From Chara braunii (lineage: Eukaryota > Streptophyta > Charophyceae > Charales > Characeae): a stretch of DNA of 30,756 bases. The stretch covers positions 1,538,569 through 1,569,324 of the forward strand of contig BFEA01000340.1 in assembly GCA_003427395.1 (NCBI GenBank), read 5' to 3'. The translations under genes and the position numbers were made by a program. Each line of letters opens with the position of its first letter. Position 1 is the first letter of the stretch. Positions 1 to 9,503 of this stretch are shown here, piece by piece. The notes beneath the pieces are model-generated. The model was not told where the DNA came from, made no database searches, and was given only the letters and a program-made list of their open reading frames with translations.

Positions 1-1139
1 TCACCACCCCAGTATTCTCACCACTTCCAAATTCTGCATGCTACTACAAAACTACAACACTAAAGAACTCTTTTTTTCGAAAAACGACACCCACCACCCC
101 ATAGTCCCTGACGCGCGCAGGCGGGGCGATGGGTCGCGCTCATTTTTTTCGTGCCGCGTGGCGCGTTTGAACGCGTTTGAACGCGGTACCCGTGTGTTTG
201 AACACGCGCGTTCGAATGCGAACGCGCGTTCACCGCGTTCAGACAGTTACACAGGGGGTGGCAGGGGCACTGGCAGGTTCATTACAAATTTTTGGGCAGA
301 GAAAACAGGAGAAAAGAACAAGGAAAAAGCAGAGATGCCCTGAAATCACAGAGCTTTGCTTCCCAGTACAACAGATCACGAATGATCTGATGGCAGAAGT
401 CCCTAGTACAACAGTGAAAAACATAACCGCCAGTTTTGTGAATGAGAAAAGAGTTTTCTGTCAGCAGTAATCATGACGCCCTCCATACACTCCGTGATTT
501 TGAGGAGTGCTTCGAACGCATGAGATTATTCCACCAAAGTTGGAAAACTACTCAAAATATTTTATCCCAGGGTCCCAGGGGGTATGCCCAACCCCACCTC
601 TCGTTGGGGGTGGGAAATACCCCCATGGGATAGAGAAACTTTTGGCGGGAAACTCCCTTCACTCCGGGTATTTTCCTGCTTTTGTTTGTTTTGTGGCTTT
701 GGCACTAGACCTTGTTTAGAGAATGAAAGTTGGCCATTGGACCTGCATGTAGACACCCGTGGATTGGAATACAAGCACAACACATTCGGCATATGCATAT
801 ACAGACTGTGCATGAGGCTAGCCTGGCTAGGGCCTTGAACCATACAGATGGCATAGTACAACTACGGGGAGGAACCCCGACATAGAGTACAGATTACACA
901 GTAGGATGCAAACTAGTATAACTGACGAGCAGATGGAGAAAATAAGATATGTATATGTCTGTAAGGCAGAAGAGGCAGTGCTTAGGGTAGAGCTCTCACA
1001 GGCTCGACCTTAGACTCCGGACCATTAGACACTGGTCACACTGCCTATAGGGGGATCAAGCTCTACGTATGGGCCCCTGGATGGGGGGCATACTCTACGC
1101 TCTACTCACAATACCAATAGACTCCGAGGCAAAAATGGA
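1..1139. other. Non-coding stretch, no gene recognised
   Basis: No open frame here resembles a known protein and none has convincing splice context. The stretch contains a patch rich in GAACGCG words (about 155-242) and an imperfect hairpin around 573-630. The 880-1139 part may be further decayed LINE sequence leading into the element that follows, but I could not read it as reverse transcriptase. Confidence 0.5.
573..630. repeat. Imperfect hairpin
   Basis: The left arm (573-598, CCCAGGGGGTAT then CCCAACCCCACC) is matched by the reverse complement of 603-630 with a few mismatches, leaving a very short loop. It could be the remnant of a foldback element or a chance G/C-rich inverted repeat. 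Confidence 0.5.
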
Positions 1140-1960
1140 TTCACGCCTAGTGTCCGGAGTCCCCGTGCGACAACGTTCGTTCCACTACACTTTAATCAGG
1201 ATGGGCATGTCCCGCTCAAAATTAGCGAAGTAGAAGGGATCAACCCATTCCTATTTAGTTAAAAAAACATTCCATTTCCCGGGACCATCGCATCACGGGA
1301 TGACCTAAATCGAGCCCCAATGAAATGGGTATGGCAAACTTGCAACGAGGGAAGACCACGCGTTCTGCAGTCCCTTACGGTCAAGGCAACTTACCGAGTG
1401 CTCAGGCCTAGGGTGAACATTTTAGCAGTCCTGCAGAAACGATGGTCTCGTCATCTGAATGTCGAGATGCAACTCCTGACGAATGTCAATTTTCTAGAGT
1501 ATCTAAAACAAAGACCAGGTAAGTTTGCGTCCCTCCAATGACAGATAGCTAATCATTGCTTACCTGCGAATTACAGGCTTGTTGACTATTCGACCCTACA
1601 ACAACAGGGGTTAGCTTCGCCTTCAAGTTGTTGTCCTTTCTGTCTATCTGCATTCCCCTCTAGAAAGTTTCGAGAGACCATTGAACACATTTTCTTGCAG
1701 TGTCCACGCTCGGTCTTACTCTGGAGGAGATGGGACTATATTTGGAGAGAACTGGCAGGGGAGCTTATTTATCCTTATGAAACCTAACTCTAAATTGTCT
1801 ATATTGCAACTCTGCGGCGAGCGTCCAGAGGCTCGCTAGAGGCCTTCGTCGGCTCTCGCAAGAGTCGAGGTCATGCCTGAAAGCAGCACGCGAAAGTCGA
1901 AGAACGGCTTTGATGAAGCAGATACTACCTTTTCCCCTGTTATGATACCGAAAATCGCAC
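1140..1960 (+). mobile_element. Decayed 3' end of a non-LTR retrotransposon (LINE), zinc-binding RT tail
   Basis: One frame reads from about 1194 to a stop at 1785-1787 and gives a peptide typical of the C-terminal end of plant LINE polyproteins. It has HCLPANYRLVDY, then CPFCLSAF, then ETIEHIFLQCPRSVLLWRRW. The CxxC...HxxxxC pattern is the zf-RVT (zinc-binding in reverse transcriptase) signature that follows the RT domain. The frame is broken by stops at 1260-1262 and at 1539-1541, the second at a position where this family usually has Trp. There is no endonuclease or RT catalytic core in the window, so this is a 5'-truncated, dead copy. Sequence after 1787 continues as arginine-rich frame-shifted fragments to about 1960. 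The 3' boundary and any target-site duplication are not resolved. Confidence 0.8.
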
Positions 1961-2054
1961 AATGCAAAACTCGTAGAGAGAGAATGTCATTCAATGGCAA
2001 CTCAAATGAAAGAGATTGGAAAGAGAAAGAGAGAAAGGGAGGAGAAGAATGAAG

Positions 2055-2082
2055 AGTGGAAGAAGAAGAAGAAGAAGAAGAT
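2055..2082. repeat. GAA trinucleotide repeat
   Basis: A short purine run, mostly (GAA)n. It is responsible for the serine-run open frame on the minus strand, which is not a gene. Confidence 0.7.
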
Positions 2083-2189
2083 GAACACAAGCTGGAACCA
2101 GCATCACTGAGTCTCCTCCCTCATCTCGATACCATCTCTCTCCCCCATCGTCTCTTTCAACATCTTATTAATATAGACAATAACAAGTA

Positions 2190-2483
2190 ATGAATGGGCC
2201 AGAATCAGATGTCCAGATTCTCCTCTTTACGACTGACCTCACAAGAAGTACCTCCTACACTTCCTACCACTACTTGGTTGAGCATCCGGCTATGGCAGCT
2301 CATCCAGGACTAGCTCAGATGTTCAGAAGGACAACGCAGAGCTCTTATGGCTCCTCCCATTTCTACCACCAGGAGTCCTCCATACATCAGAACCCCATCC
2401 AGGAACCAGGCCTGGGACCTTCTAGGTGCAGTGCCAAGTTCCCAACCAAGGAGATGAAGTTGCAGTCCACCATACCCGCCAAG
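2190..2483 (+). other. Unassigned open frame ending at a splice-donor-like site
   Basis: A 98-codon open stretch starts at ATG 2190 and meets GCCAAG/GTAAGC at 2483/2484, a good donor consensus in phase 0. This phase would be compatible with the GT29 exon that I start at 4086. However, the peptide is low in recognisable motifs and does not contain sialylmotif L, so I do not assign it. It could be a chance frame or part of an old retroelement. The following open frames to about 2916 (Pro/Arg-rich, reading PRPIGPKGTTSA) are also unrecognised. Confidence 0.15.
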
Positions 2484-3108
2484 GTAAGCCTTCCCCTTCA
2501 CTCTCCTCCTGCTTCCTCCCTCACTTCTCCTCGATAGCCATGCCCTTCTCGGACCTTGCCTTAGCTCTAAACATCATAGCCAAGGTGGGCGGAGCTCCAC
2601 CTTGCTCTTGCTGCTGCTTGGCGCTTCGCTCACCAAGCTCACTGTCCAACAGTTTCGCTTCCTGGCTACTCGGAGAATAAGGAAGATCAACTCACCTCTC
2701 TTCCTCATATACTTTGGCCGCTGCCCCCGCCCACTCTGCGCCGTCCCAAGCAGCATGGCCTCCAAGCCCTGCGCGTTCCCTTCCTTCTTTGCGGGAACAT
2801 CATCGCAGTCTGATATCCTACTAGCAGGCCCTAGACTTAATAGACCCTTTTCAGGTCGGCAACGTCCAGAACCTACCCCTAGACCTATCGGGCCTAAGGG
2901 CACTACTTCGGCCTAAGTACCCAAAGGTACTACCTTTTTGTCCTTTTCTGCCTACTAGTACCCACTGCTACTTGATTTTGGCTAATGAGGGCCTACCTCC
3001 CCCTCTCAGCTACCGTCAACAAATCCACACACGACATAGGGCTAGTACCAGGCCTGTGGCCCACATCACACACAAGCCCAAACACCCAGCAGCACACACC
3101 AACACACC

Positions 3109-3150
<42 letters not shown>

Positions 3151-3160
3151 CACACACACA
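3109..3160. repeat. (CA)n microsatellite
   Basis: A nearly uninterrupted CA array, broken once by ATGC. The surrounding 2920-3640 has no gene that I can see; it becomes AT-rich after 3200. Confidence 0.95.
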
Positions 3161-3639
3161 TAGACATAGGCACTCAGACAACCACACAGCACAGAGATAA
3201 CAACCATCAAAACACGGAAACAGATTTCATAATAAAAAATCATTCCAACATTAAAATTACTATTCCATCCTAACAAATTAAAAAATATCATTCCACTTTT
3301 AAAATTCTTTCGTCTTACTTGGAAACTTTCCTTCGAAAAATGGGGCTATCCCTTCTTGTTTGAACTGCATGCTAGAGATGGAATGAAGCTGAGGTCTGGA
3401 TGAGTTCATGAAATATTTTAATGGGACTGTCATTCTATTTATAGCAAGTTGCAGTCAAAAATGGTTTAATCCAATCTAAATAAGAAGATATTTGTTGTAA
3501 GCTTAAACAAGAATGAAAGTCTAATGAGCATACTTCATAAACACATCTCGACTTTCATTGTGTCTCCAAAAAGTAGATGTATTACAGTAAATTCGAAGGG
3601 AAAACTCATTTTTAGATGGAAACTTGTCAAATAGAACTA

Positions 3640-3746
3640 GCGTCTTCACCCGAATATCACGCCCGGGGTTATTATAGCTGTATTTGGGGCATTTTTCAGT
3701 TCAGATGCACTGATAATGAGCGAGCGTTCTATTCGGGTGAAGACGG
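3640..3746. mobile_element. TA-flanked foldback MITE, copy 1
   Basis: A 107-bp element with inverted ends: GCGTCTTCACCCGAATA at the left and TATTCGGGTGAAGACGG at the right. It is flanked on both sides by TA (3638-3639 and 3747-3748). The interior is also partly self-complementary. It belongs to the same family as the copies at 19446 and 24195 and is the most diverged of the three. TA duplication plus short inverted ends fits a non-autonomous Tc1/mariner-type transposon; no transposase is present. Confidence 0.85.
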
Positions 3747-4085
3747 TAGAGAATTTTAGAGTTGGAATTTGGTAGACAACTTTCTACTTTTTAATAACAT
3801 TTTTTTAAATATGAAGGATTTTTTTTTTTAACGGAATATTTTTTTTATCTTTCATTTATTGTGGTAATTTTCGGTTCTCAGCAAACACGCGGAACGGCGG
3901 CGAAAACACGGAACAACACAAGATTCAAAGTCTTGCAATTTTGCAGGTTATTACACACACAAAAAAAAATCACAAAAAATGACCTGATTCGATTTCGTTG
4001 TATAATTATTGTAAAATATTTTTATTTCACTGCTATCCTAGCTTTACTCTTTTGTTTAAAATGATTTCATCATTGTTATGACAAG

Positions 4086-4242
4086 GAGGAGGGGGAGGAG
4101 GAGGAGGAGGAGAAAATTCTGAACATCATGTATTCCCAACTGGCAGGCTATCATGAGGGCGATGAGATTTGTCTGGTAAAGTCTTATGGCATTCATTTCC
4201 CGGCGGGATGCAGCTACATCTCCATATCACCACAGTTTAACG
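4086..4242 (+). CDS. GT29 sialyltransferase-like protein, exon n-3 (5' boundary uncertain)
   Basis: The open frame reads a Glu run, then EKILNIMYSQL, then EICLVKSYGIHFPAGC and SYISISPQFN, and ends at AACG/GTAAGC (donor 4243-4244). It leaves phase 1. Joined to the exon at 7135, the split codon becomes GAG (Glu), giving SPQFN-E-YAKYHW, an uninterrupted protein. This segment lies before sialylmotif S and would be the region between motifs L and S of a family 29 glycosyltransferase. The start is a guess. An AG at 4084-4085 just ahead of a GAG repeat would keep EKILNIMYSQL, while the stronger-looking CAG at 4144-4146 would start the exon at 4147. Motif L, the signal anchor and the 5' exons were not found to the left, so the gene is incomplete in this window. 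Confidence 0.6.
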
Positions 4243-4324
4243 GTAAGCATGTCCGTGTGAGGAACCTTTAAAAAAAAGATAAAAACAAACAATTTGTGTG
4301 CTCTCTAAAGGAAATGATCACCAC

Positions 4325-4434
<110 letters not shown>

Positions 4435-4500
4435 TGCCCTACCTTACCTCATCATAACCCTAACCTATCTATCATATCTATGTATATATCGTCAGACAGA

Positions 4501-4590
4501 GCTGCCAACGGTAAACCGTAGGGGCAGAGAGGGAGGGGGAGAAGAGGACAACAAGCGAGGGGCTGTGACAAACTGTTTTGTCGGAGTTTC
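4501..4590 (+). repeat. Dispersed repeat family R1, copy
   Basis: It reads GGTAAACCGTAGG, then GGGAGAAGAGGACAACAA, GAGGGGCTGTGACA and CTGTTTTGTCGGAGTTTC. The same ordered blocks recur at 20624, 20947 (reverse), 26221 and elsewhere. This copy stops before the TCAGGAGGCTGAACC block. Confidence 0.75.
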
Positions 4591-4640
4591 ATATATGAAA
4601 AGCTAGTATGTGCAGACATTCTCACGTGCCAGTGCAAAAA

Positions 4641-4641
<1 letters not shown>

Positions 4642-4679
<38 letters not shown>
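4642..4679. repeat. (AC)n microsatellite
   Basis: A pure AC array of about 19 units. It explains the His/Thr-run open frames around it; 4680-5660 has no gene that I can support. Confidence 0.95.
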
Positions 4680-4683
<4 letters not shown>

Positions 4684-5319
4684 TTCACTCAGGAAAGTGT
4701 CCATGCACGTTCATGATGTGCCTACACACGCACCATCCAGGCAGTGTTCTCTCATATGTGTGGCTTGGGGTGCGAGGAACGCTTTATCCCAAAAAGCAGG
4801 GATCGCTTTGGTGATTCACTCGGGGTCTGTTTGTGGGCAGGAAGGCACACAGAAGCATTCGCACCCCGTCGTGGTTGTGTACACTGTACACAGCAGGGCC
4901 AACTTTAAGAACCGACTTTCAAAGGCTCACAGCTTTAGCGACCACAAGGGGGCTGCCGGGGCGGAGGGGGCTGCAGGGGGCGTGGGGAAAGGGGATCATT
5001 TCGATGTCTGTATTTTCATGCGAGTACACATGACATTGTGGGCTGGTGTACACAAATGCACATGTCTGATTACAGATAGTCACACATGCCTACATTCACC
5101 CCCCCCCCATACACACACCATCACACATGTTCTATAACGAACTTTTGTAGGGAGGATCTGTGTGTTCGTGCATGCAGGGGTGCAAGACCGATGCTGCTTT
5201 TCATGCAAGCGTAGATGGGGGCGGGGGGGCGCAATACTCGCGCATTGCTGTTTCTAATGATTGATTAGGCATGCTGTGCAATACGTAGGGAGAATGCGCT
5301 CTAATGAACAGAAGCAGCA

Positions 5320-5350
5320 ATGCGCACCATTGAGCTACAATGCCGACAAG
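5320..5350 (-). other. tRNA box A-like fragment
   Basis: Read on the minus strand, the sequence has TGTAGCTCAATGGTGCGCATT, which resembles a tRNA D-arm (box A). No matching box B follows at the expected distance, so it is at most a fragment of a tRNA-derived repeat. Confidence 0.2.
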
Positions 5351-5667
5351 TCACATCAATCCCAATCTTAAAATCATAACGGGTGGTCTTGAGAGAACCA
5401 GGTAGCTGAAAACAGGGGGGGGGGAAGAAAAGAAACAAGAGAACAAAGGACCCCCTCAGGAGTTCATGACCCCATGCAACTATATGCAGGTAGCAATTTC
5501 TGTAGTGGGGGGAATATGACACAGACATGCATGCACAGATATACAAGAAGCCGCCCATTTCATAATTATTGTCTTTCAGTAAATTACGAGATGGATATGT
5601 GCTAACATAAACATATCACCATGGATGTCTTTGTACATTCATATGAGACTGCCTACTTGACCTCTGT

Positions 5668-5706
5668 CTCTGTGTGTCTGTGTGTCTGTGTCTGTGTGTC
5701 GCTGTG

Positions 5707-5753
<47 letters not shown>

Positions 5754-5774
5754 TGTGTGTGTGTGTGTGTGTGT
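5668..5774. repeat. Compound (TG)n microsatellite with poly-A end
   Basis: TG units are interrupted by CTC and CGC, and a run of A follows at 5777-5789. Confidence 0.93.
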
Positions 5775-6049
5775 TAAAAAAAAAAAAAACACCCTCTCTC
5801 ATTCCATCCACGAATCATCACAAATGATCCATAAAACAAATGCAGGTATAGATTGGCAATGCAGTAAAAGATGCACGGTTGGCCACTGCAATCCTAGCAC
5901 GTGCTGCTCCCCACGAATAGACTGGAGCATTTTTTTTTTTTTATTATTTTTTTTTTTTAAAAAGTCCTAGCAGACTGTCGCTCCAAACCCCTGACAAGAA
6001 CGGAAGTAAGTCTGGGGAACTAATCTGTGGCAGCAACTCAGCCATGGAT

Positions 6050-6195
6050 GTGTGTCTTCTGTGTGTCTTGTGTTGTGTGTGTGTGGTGTGTGTGTGGTGT
6101 GTGTGTGGTGTGTGTGTTGTGTGTGTGTGTTGTGTGTGTTGTGTGTGTTGTGTGTGTGTCTGTTTTCTGTGTTGTGTGTCGTGTGAGTGTGCATG
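6050..6195. repeat. Degenerate TG/TTG/GGTG satellite
   Basis: A 145-bp tract of TGTG units punctuated by TTG and GGTG. It gives Cys/Val and His/Thr open frames on the two strands that are not genes. Confidence 0.9.
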
Positions 6196-6407
6196 TTTGT
6201 GTGTATTCATGTGTGCATGTGCGGCCTGGTCCAATGTGGGTGGCACTGTGTGGGTGAGTGTCTAATTCATCCCAGACCGTACTTTTCCGCGTCGCTTGGT
6301 ATACAAGATCTGGCCATCACCAATCTGTCTGACGGGCTCTGACCGTACATGTTCCTATGAGTGAAACATTTCCGCAGTTTTTGTCCGTAGTAAACTCGGT
6401 ACAAACT

Positions 6408-6437
6408 ACACACACACACACACAACACACAACACAC
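6408..6437. repeat. (CA)n microsatellite
   Basis: A short CA array with two extra A insertions. Confidence 0.85.
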
Positions 6438-6514
6438 AATGTCATATGCATATATAATGGACAGAAACAGACAACACATAGGGATAAGGCATATTAAACA
6501 AGAAACACAAGAGT

Positions 6515-6584
6515 AGTGAAAGACTCTTTCGTCGGCGTCTCACCAACTTCAGGAAGGCCGGACCCTCGACAGTCTGCAGGATCC
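6515..6584 (+). repeat. Dispersed repeat family R1, copy with 3' extension
   Basis: It contains GACTCTTTCGTCGGCGTCTCACC, then TTCAGGAAGGCCGGACCCT and CGACAGTCTGCAGGATCCCC. The sequence after it, to about 6830, is rich in GCAAGGCA/AGCAAAGC words and resembles the flank of the copy at 24168-24480, so the full repeat may be several hundred bases long. Confidence 0.65.
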
Positions 6585-6875
6585 CCTCACAATGCCTTGT
6601 CAATGAGTCATAAACGGCTTCAAACTGTGTTCCGAAAGGGAACACACAGCAGCAAAGCGACCAGCACCGCATAAACAAGGCAAATAGCAAAGCATAGTGT
6701 GCAGCAAGGCAAGCAGGTGTGTAATTTGGCAGGAGGGCGGGCACACCAACGGCACAGCAAGACAATCAACACAGTAGCACTGGGCAGCACGTAGCAAGGC
6801 AAGCGGGGCGCGTGGGGGGAAGAATATGTAGACTGTAACAAGTATGATTGTCTGCGTCTGTGTAGTGGAGCGCCA

Positions 6876-6890
6876 CAGAGAGAGAGAGAC

Positions 6891-6956
<66 letters not shown>
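6876..6956. repeat. (AG)n microsatellite
   Basis: AG units with three AGAC interruptions at the left end, then a pure array. It ends about 180 nt before the GT29 exon at 7135. Confidence 0.96.
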
Positions 6957-6962
<6 letters not shown>

Positions 6963-7134
6963 CATTTCGCACCACTGAAGACTTAATTTTGTTGACTAAG
7001 CTTTTCTGTCTCCTGTATTCTCCCTGTCCTTTTGTGATCCCTCTCTTTTCTTGAAATGCTGATTTTGAAACTATTTATAATTTGATATCCACATATTAAT
7101 GAAATCATCTTTGGCCTCTCTGTTTTTTCTGCAG

Positions 7135-7265
7135 AGTACGCAAAATACCATTGGGCAATGTTCCGCAAATCCAGTGCGCAGCTGAAACTTGTCCATGGGA
7201 TCGAGCGTTCTAAGATGTCGACCGGATTTATGGGCATAGTGCTCGCACTCCATGTCTGCAAGAAG
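7135..7265 (+). CDS. GT29 sialyltransferase-like protein, exon n-2 (start of sialylmotif S)
   Basis: This 131-nt exon lies between a strong acceptor (TTTTTTCTGCAG) and AAG/GTATAG. It enters after one base of a codon and leaves in phase 0. It encodes YAKYHWAMFRKSSAQLK, then LVHGIERSK, then MSTGFMGIVLALHVCKK. STGxxxxxxALHxC is the core of sialylmotif S of glycosyltransferase family 29, which binds both the sugar-nucleotide donor and the acceptor in the Golgi lumen. The next residues, VDIYGF, are on the next exon. In animals the family transfers sialic acid. Land plants and green algae have GT29 members, but sialic acid itself is doubtful there, so the substrate cannot be inferred. The exon is too short to be found by a simple ORF length cut-off. 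Confidence 0.88.
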
Positions 7266-7512
7266 GTATAGCCTCTCATTAAATTACGGTTTTCTTGTCT
7301 CATTCATCTTTTATCACCGGGTGCCAGACTTGCCTGTCCATAGGTCTCAAGAGTCTCAAAAGCCTCTACAAGTGGTCTCAAGAGTCTCAAAAGACTTGCC
7401 CCTCTTTACAAATCTCACACTAGGAATTCTTGGACTGAGTGTGGACGTCATTACCTTCGTCTGCATCCCCCCTGGGCGTAATTTCGATCAGATCCACTTA
7501 AGTCAATCCTAG

Positions 7513-7740
7513 GGTGAGTATGGCCTCCAGCCCTCTAAACTAGCCATTGATCCTTTTTCAGTGCAGCTCTGGTTTCGCTGCATAAATATTGTCAGACCTA
7601 ATATGTGAGTATGGCCTCAAGCCCTCAAAACCAGGGAACAAAAGGACGCACTGACACAGCCTGTGTGTCTTGTGAATATGGCCTCAAGCTCTGACACAGA
7701 CTGACACTGTTTTGTCAGACCTAAAATGTGGGTGTGTTCA
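7513..7740. repeat. Irregular direct repeats, GTGAGTATGGCCTC(A/C)AGCCCT type
   Basis: GTGAGTATGGCCTC followed by (C/A)AGCCCTC appears at 7513 and 7605, and a GTGAATATGGCCTCAAGC variant appears near 7672. GTCAGACCTAA(T/A)ATGTG occurs twice. A 34-bp block at 7627-7660 recurs exactly at 9441-9474. Confidence 0.7.
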
Positions 7741-8141
7741 CTGTATTGTTCTCAGGCCTATGTGTGGGGGTGTGTTTTGCATTTTCCCCGCTGCCCTATT
7801 CCACCCAGATGAGTAGAACTTGAACCGAAATCGACGCAGCTTTAGTCCTATTGCAGACAATAGGAAGCACACTGGAGTTGAGACATTCCAAAAAAAAAAG
7901 AAGACAGTTGTTTAACTTGTTTTACCTCTATAGCAAGCAACGTGGAGCTGCATTGGAGCACAATAACCCCCCCTTTGTCGTTCAGCTATTATCTGTCATG
8001 TAAAGACAAACATGTGTGCAGTGTGCGCCCACATCGTCCGACCTGCTCCACAAAGTACCACTCAATACCGCCCTCATGTGCGCACATCGTACGCAATACC
8101 CACACCACAGCGTTCCCATAGTGTGGATATTGGGTACGATG

Positions 8142-8183
8142 TGGGTATTGGGTACGATGTGTGCACATCGTACCCAATACCCA
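8142..8183. repeat. 20-bp-arm palindrome
   Basis: TGGGTATTGGGTACGATGTG (8142-8161) and its exact reverse complement (8164-8183) are separated by two bases. Related words (ATTGGGTACGATGTGGG, ACACCACAGCGT) are repeated on both sides from about 8065 to 8205, so the palindrome sits in a wider direct and inverted repeat field. Confidence 0.92.
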
Positions 8184-8435
8184 TACCCACACCACAGCGT
8201 ACGGCCCCATACACATAGAAAATGATAGCACCCAACCTGCAGACTAGCAGCCAGTGCACGTGGTGCCAAGCCCACATACCACGCAGCGCACTTTCTTTAC
8301 CTTTTTTCTTTTCTAATTATAGTCTAAGGCGCCTGTACAGTGGGCCCACCCTGCATAGTACCGCCGAGTGCGCACAGTACTCAACGTGCATGGTATCACC
8401 ACATGCACACAGCCCCCAGCCTATCCATACAGCCA

Positions 8436-8777
8436 CTCAGTGCACATAGCACCGGGCTGCTATGCACATACTATGTGTGCTGGGTGCTATGTGACCCTAT
8501 GTATACTGCCAACCCGTGCACGTAGCACCGACTGCTATGCACATACTATGTGTCTGGGTGCTACATGAGCCATGCACGTACTATGTGTGATGGGTGCTAT
8601 GTGAGCCTATCTATACGGCCACCCAGTGCACATAGCACCGAGCTGCTATGCACATACTATGTGTGCTGGGTGCTACGTGAGCCTATCTATAGTGCCACCC
8701 AGAGCACATTGCACGGAGCTGCTATGCACATAGTATGTGTGCTGGGTGCTATGTGAACCTATCCATACTGCCACCTA
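8436..8777. repeat. Minisatellite of about 77 bp with an internal hairpin in each unit
   Basis: Units start near 8436, 8515, 8625 and 8701 and are mostly 76-79 bp; the second is enlarged to 110 bp by partial internal duplication. Each unit has GTGCACATAGCACCG, TGCTATGCACATACTATGTG and GGGTGCTATGTGAGCC. CACATAGCACC and GGTGCTATGTG are inverted copies, so each unit can fold. Diverged units extend left to about 8340 and right to about 8850. Confidence 0.88.
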
Positions 8778-9000
8778 GTGCACATAGCACCAAGCCCATC
8801 CATAGTGCTAGCCAACTCACATAGCGCCCAGCACACGTAGTACCACCCACCTGAAGCACATATCAGCCAGCCCGCTCAACATACCAGCCAGGCCTAGATT
8901 TTCAGGGTTTTTTCATGGTCTTTATAGAAACACTCCCACACCTTTTGAAACAGACTTGTGACCAATCCATAGAGTGGACAATGGAATAAACCAGAAGCAA

Positions 9001-9004
<4 letters not shown>

Positions 9005-9037
<33 letters not shown>

Positions 9038-9047
9038 NAGAGAGAGG
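9005..9047. repeat. (AG)n microsatellite with one ambiguous base
   Basis: About 21 AG units; position 9038 is N. Confidence 0.95.
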
Positions 9048-9057
9048 GACTCCCTGT

Positions 9058-9108
9058 TTTCAGTGTTTTGTTGGACTCTCACCAACGCATCAGGAGGTTG
9101 AACCCCAG

Positions 9109-9113
<5 letters not shown>
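9058..9113 (+). repeat. Dispersed repeat family R1, copy
   Basis: It contains GTTTTGTTGGACTCTCACCAA and CGCATCAGGAGGTTGAACCCC, the 3' blocks of the family, followed directly by poly-A and GAA runs (9115-9153). Confidence 0.75.
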
Positions 9114-9139
<26 letters not shown>

Positions 9140-9259
9140 GAAGAAGAAGAAGAATGCATTTCACCATGATTGGGGCTCACCTCGTCCCCCAGAGTTAGCA
9201 ATACCCCTGAGAAAAGTGGTTGGTTTTATGTGCGTCATGTGAATGTCCCATGTGCGCAG

Positions 9260-9309
9260 GTGGACATTTATGGATTCTCGCAAGGAACAGGTTACTACTA
9301 CAAAAGAGG
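9260..9309 (+). CDS. GT29 sialyltransferase-like protein, 50-nt microexon (end of motif S, motif III)
   Basis: The exon lies between CATGTGCGCAG and AGAGG/GTAAGT, enters in phase 0 and leaves in phase 2. It encodes VDIYGFSQGTGYYYKR. Joined to the previous exon it completes LALHVCKK-VDIYGF, the second half of sialylmotif S. GYYYK matches the position of the aromatic motif III (His/Tyr-Tyr) of GT29 enzymes. The exact phase match on both sides and the conserved motif crossing the junction make the splicing very likely despite the small size. Confidence 0.9.
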
Positions 9310-9440
9310 GTAAGTAGAAAAAAATTAGAAGGAAAAAAAAAAAAAAAAACATTCCAAACAGTGGCAAACACTGTACAAGTGTAAACTACTAAACTTTTAT
9401 TTTTGTTTCGGGAAGGAGATGTACAATTTATTCATTTTTT

Positions 9441-9474
9441 AAAACCAGGGAACAAAAGGACGCACTGACACAGC
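9441..9474. repeat. 34-bp exact repeat, second copy
   Basis: AAAACCAGGGAACAAAAGGA followed by CGCACTGACACAGC is identical to 7627-7660. The two copies lie in consecutive introns of the GT29 gene. Confidence 0.9.
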
Positions 9475-9503
9475 TGTTTGAACTCTTTTTTTTGGGGGGG
9501 GTG

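Larger units (their letters stand above)
7266..9259 (+). other. GT29 intron, 2.0 kb, with tandem and inverted repeats
   Basis: It runs from GTATAG to CCCATGTGCGCAG. It contains repeated GTGAGTATGGCCTCAAGCCCTC words (7513-7700), a long palindrome at 8142-8183, the 77-bp hairpin minisatellite at 8436-8777 and an (AG)n array. No coding sequence is visible inside. Confidence 0.75.

Noticed and set aside
1519-1576. 58-bp intron-like interval GTAAGT...TTACAG in the LINE
   Set aside because: Removing it would delete the stop at 1539 but also the HCLPANYR residues expected in a zf-RVT region, so the stop is better explained as a decayed Trp codon.
4610-5137. 175-codon open frame
   Set aside because: It starts in an (AC)n array, has no domain and lies inside a GT29 intron.
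8436-8777. Possible CRISPR-like array
   Set aside because: The units are contiguous diverged tandem copies with no unique spacers, in a eukaryotic intron.
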